Assembly: GCF_024509055.1 (NCBI RefSeq)
Contig: NZ_JANINM010000482.1
Coordinates: 1 to 64,000 of the forward strand
Direction of reading: 5' to 3'
DNA length: 64,000 nt
Source of the DNA: Mesorhizobium sp.
GTDB lineage: Bacteria > Pseudomonadota > Alphaproteobacteria > Rhizobiales > Rhizobiaceae
Part shown: in pieces, positions 60,867-64,000 of the stretch
Numbering within the stretch: the stretch's first letter is position 1
Layout of the letters: every line of letters begins with the position of its first letter
Position numbers and translations under genes: made by a program
Notes under the pieces: model-generated
What the model was told of the DNA's origin: nothing
The model's input: only the letters and a program-made list of their open reading frames with translations
Database searches by the model: none

Positions 60867-61865
60867 CTACTCAAGCGGCTTGATCTTGCCCAGCGGGATG
60901 AAGCCGAGCGAGGCCTTGCTCTTGACGATCTTGAGCGGCAGCGACGGTTCGCTGCCGAGCATGGCAATGCCGGCAAAGCCTTGCTCGATCTCGCTCTTGT
61001 GTTCGGGAATAGCCCCGCCAAGGATGGCGGCCACGGCTTTGGGATCCTTGAGCTTGATCGTCAGGCTGGCATCGATCAGGCCGTCTGCATCGATCGAGAT
61101 CGGTCCCGAGACGGTAATGCGCGCCGTCCCGGACGACACGACGAGACTGGCGATGTCGACGGACTGACCGCGCAGGCTTTTGGGAGGAGCCGCGACCAGG
61201 GCGACGCCGTTCTTCAACGTCAGTTCGCCGCTTCCGTCCATTGCTGGCAAAACGCGCCCGCCAATGGCATCCGCGTTGATCTCGAGGTCGCCGAAGCTGC
61301 CGGTATAGTTGATATCCGCGCCGATCGGCCGCAACTGTCCAGCCGCCTTGCCGGCACTGAACAATTGTATCGGGTCGGTATCGTCGGCCGGGTCAGTTTG
61401 GCCGGAAAGGCCCTCGGCCTGCAGCGAAACGCTTCTTGGCAGCGGCCACGACACTTTGACGTTGGCATGCAACTGGTCCCAGTCGATGAAGAGCGGCGGC
61501 ATGCCGGGCGCCATCGTCCTCAGCGGGCCGCGCAATTCGGCACTCGGCGACAGAGGCCCGGTGATGTCCGCGACGGCGTTGAGGCTGCCGCTGGAGGCGG
61601 CGATTTTCTTGGCGTCGTCCTCGTATGCGATGTTGTCGCAGGAGACGGCGAAGCTCAGCGGATAGCCGCTCACGGTCATGTTGGCGCAGCCGGCCGCGAT
61701 GCCCTTGGCGCCAAGCGTGGCAACAGCCTGGTCCGCCTCGGTCTTCAGGCGATTGGCCAGATAGAACCAGCCGGCGCTGTATATGGCGAACAGCACGACA
61801 AGGAAGGCCGCAAGCCAGAACAGCCGGCGGCGAAAGTTCGGCGATCGCTCGTCACTTGACGTCAT
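60867..61865 (-). CDS. DUF2125 domain-containing protein
   Basis: FAIYSAGWFYLANRLKTEADQAVATLGAKGIAAGCANMTVSGYPLSFAVSCDNI. Confidence 0.85.
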   Translation of the reverse strand: MTSSDERSPNFRRRLFWLAAFLVVLFAIYSAGWFYLANRLKTEADQAVATLGAKGIAAGCANMTVSGYPLSFAVSCDNIAYEDDAKKIAASSGSLNAVADITGPLSPSAELRGPLRTMAPGMPPLFIDWDQLHANVKVSWPLPRSVSLQAEGLSGQTDPADDTDPIQLFSAGKAAGQLRPIGADINYTGSFGDLEINADAIGGRVLPAMDGSGELTLKNGVALVAAPPKSLRGQSVDIASLVVSSGTARITVSGPISIDADGLIDASLTIKLKDPKAVAAILGGAIPEHKSEIEQGFAGIAMLGSEPSLPLKIVKSKASLGFIPLGKIKPLE

Positions 61866-61972
61866 GCTGCGGCTCTCGTTAACCCCTCGTGCGGTGACGA
61901 ATAACAGGCGGGGACAGAAGAAGCACCTTGCCCGTGCGGTATCGTCACTCGAATACGATCAGGCTTGGCGAT

Positions 61973-62509
61973 ATGGGCGATTTTTGGGTTTTTGGCTATG
62001 GGTCGCTCATCTGGCGTCCGGGATTCGCGCATGTCGAGACGCGGCGCGCGCGTCTTTACGGCTATCGCCGCTCGCTCTGCGTCTATTCATTCGTCCATCG
62101 CGGCACGCGCGAGCGCCCGGGGCTGGTGCTTGGTCTCGACCTGGGCGGCTCCTGCATTGGCCTGGCCTTTCGCGTGCCCGGCGAATTGCGCGACGAGGTG
62201 CTTTCCTATCTGCGCGAGCGCGAGTTGGTGACCAGTGTCTATCTCGAACGCACGCTCGAAGTCAGGCTCGATAAGAATGGCGCAGGGGAGGGCAGCACCG
62301 TCGAGGCGGTCGCCTACATCGTCGACCGAGAGCATGAACAATATGCCGGCGCGCTCGACACCGGCCACGCGGCGGCAGTCGTGCGCGGCGCGGTCGGCCA
62401 GTCCGGAAAGAACGAGGATTATGTCGAAAGCACGCTTGAGCACCTGAAGGCGCTGGGCATTCGCGACCATTGGCTGGAAGAGGTGGCGAGGCAGGTAGCG
62501 CCCGCGTGA
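61973..62509 (+). CDS. ChaC-type gamma-glutamylcyclotransferase
   Basis: MGDFWVFGYGSLIWRPGFAHVETRRARLYGYRRSLC. Confidence 0.93.
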   Translation: MGDFWVFGYGSLIWRPGFAHVETRRARLYGYRRSLCVYSFVHRGTRERPGLVLGLDLGGSCIGLAFRVPGELRDEVLSYLRERELVTSVYLERTLEVRLDKNGAGEGSTVEAVAYIVDREHEQYAGALDTGHAAAVVRGAVGQSGKNEDYVESTLEHLKALGIRDHWLEEVARQVAPA

Positions 62510-62630
62510 CGGCCTGGTCCGATCAAAAAGCAAAACCATGCCTTTGACCTCGGCGGGGCAAGACCTAGCTTAGCGACAGCCCCGACGCTTAGGGCCTCGA
62601 GCAACCATCCCAGCCACACGGAGATCAGTC

Positions 62631-63578
62631 TTGCAGAAACGCCGTCTCGGTCGCACCGACCTTTCCATCGCGCCGCTGGTTCTGGGCGGCAACGTCTTCG
62701 GCTGGACCGCCGACGAGAAGACATCGTTCGACCTGCTCGACCGTTTTGTCGGGGCCGGCTTGAACGCCATCGACACGGCCGACGCTTACTCGCGCTGGGT
62801 TCCCGGCAACAAGGGCGGCGAATCCGAGACCATCATCGGCAACTGGATGAAAAGCCGCGGCAACCGCGACAAAGTCGTGGTCATCACCAAGGTCGGTTCC
62901 GACATGGGGCAGGGCAAGCGGGATCTGTCGGCCCCTTACATCGAAAAGGCGGTCGATCAATCGCTGAAGCGGCTGCAGACCGATGTCATCGACCTCTATT
63001 TGTCGCACTGGCCGGATCCGGCTACGCCCTATGAGGAAACGCTTGGCGCTTATCAGCGCCTGCTGGAGAAGGGCAAGATCCGCTATCCGGGCTGCTCGAA
63101 TCTCGATGTCGGGCAATTGCGCGCGGCGCTCGATGTCGCCAGCCTGCGCAGCCTGCCGCGTTATGAGGTGCTGCAGCCGGAATACAATTTGTACGATCGT
63201 TCCTCGCTCGACGGTCCGCTGCTCGACCTTTGCAAGGCGGAGGATCTCGGCGTCATCACCTATTTCAGCCTGGCGAAGGGTTTCCTGAGCGGCAAGTACC
63301 GCGCCAAGGCCGATCTGGGTCAGAGCGCGCGCGGCGAAGGCGTGGCCGGCTATCTCAACGAGCGCGGCATGCGCATCCTCTCTGCGCTGGACGCGGTCGC
63401 CGAACGCCATTCGGCCAAGCAGGCGGAGGTGGCGTTGGCCTGGATCATCGCGCGGCCAGGCGTCACCGCGCCGATCGCCAGCGCCACCACGCCGGCCCAG
63501 ATGGAGAGCCTGATCCGGGCTGCTTCGCTCAAGCTTTCGGCCGACGATATAGGAGCGCTCGACCGCGCCAGCGCCTGA
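62631..63578 (+). CDS. Aldo/keto reductase
   Basis: LNAIDTADAYSRWVPGNKGGESETIIGNWMKSRGNRDKVVVITKVG. Confidence 0.94.
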   Translation: MQKRRLGRTDLSIAPLVLGGNVFGWTADEKTSFDLLDRFVGAGLNAIDTADAYSRWVPGNKGGESETIIGNWMKSRGNRDKVVVITKVGSDMGQGKRDLSAPYIEKAVDQSLKRLQTDVIDLYLSHWPDPATPYEETLGAYQRLLEKGKIRYPGCSNLDVGQLRAALDVASLRSLPRYEVLQPEYNLYDRSSLDGPLLDLCKAEDLGVITYFSLAKGFLSGKYRAKADLGQSARGEGVAGYLNERGMRILSALDAVAERHSAKQAEVALAWIIARPGVTAPIASATTPAQMESLIRAASLKLSADDIGALDRASA

Positions 63579-63764
63579 GGCGAGTTCATCTTCGGGTGGG
63601 GCCGGCTTGCAAAGGCCTGCTTCCTGCGCGTCCGGTGCTTACGTACTTTATGTACGCTCCGCTCCGGTTCTCGGAAGCAGCTCGCGCACAATCGTCCAAT
63701 ACCGCCATCGCGATCTGCCGTAACTCTAACTCCTGCCGCATCAGGCGGGAGATGGAAGTACGAG

Positions 63765-64000
63765 ATGGTTGCAGGCGTTTTGACCGAGGCGCAGCCCTGG
63801 CAGCAATTGCTGGCGCTCATCGTGGCGGCAACCGTCGTCATGGGCAGCCCGGGGCCATCGACTGTGAGTGTCACCGCCGTTGGGGCGGCATTCGGGCTGC
63901 GTTCCTCGTTGGGTTACGCGTCAGGGCTTGTGGTTGGAACGATCGCCGTGCTCCTGGTCGTGGCGGCCGGTATCGTCGGCATGCTCGCTTCGCTGCCGGG
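63765..64000 (+). CDS. LysE family transporter, N-terminal part (truncated by window end)
   Basis: MVAGVLTEAQPWQQLLALIVAATVVMGSPGPSTVSVTAVGAAFGLRSSLGYASGLVVGTIAVLL. Confidence 0.85.
   Translation, partial: MVAGVLTEAQPWQQLLALIVAATVVMGSPGPSTVSVTAVGAAFGLRSSLGYASGLVVGTIAVLLVVAAGIVGMLASLP

Overview
64 kb of high-GC alphaproteobacterial DNA, most consistent with Mesorhizobium or a related Rhizobiales genome (inference from gene order and family signatures). Positions ~19.2-64 kb are conserved chromosome: accA, xerD, aroK-aroB, prkA-yeaH-spoVR, cobS-cobT, rpmB, gloB, metX-metW behind a SAM-II riboswitch, hisC, tyrC and others. Positions ~1.4-18.6 kb are an accessory island with small zinc-ribbon/Lar-like and SRAP genes, an AlbA/Schlafen-type ATP-binding protein, a coiled-coil membrane protein, a MauJ-like protein with an RxxxxH (HEPN-like) motif, gene fragments, and a three-gene recombinase operon. 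The trio is a 532-aa tyrosine recombinase, a ~994-aa integrase-like protein with a Cys cluster, and a 226-aa helper. It resembles the gamma-mobile-trio (GmtY/GmtZ/GmtX) architecture known from gammaproteobacteria. The island abuts the intact 3' end of a tRNA-Arg(CCU) gene that carries a ~220-nt group I (IC3-like) intron right after the anticodon; no six-frame track reports this. A degenerate tRNA-like sequence lies just upstream of that tRNA. The left island boundary/attL was not found. No CRISPR array or rRNA was seen. All family assignments are from reading the sequence; no database search was run.
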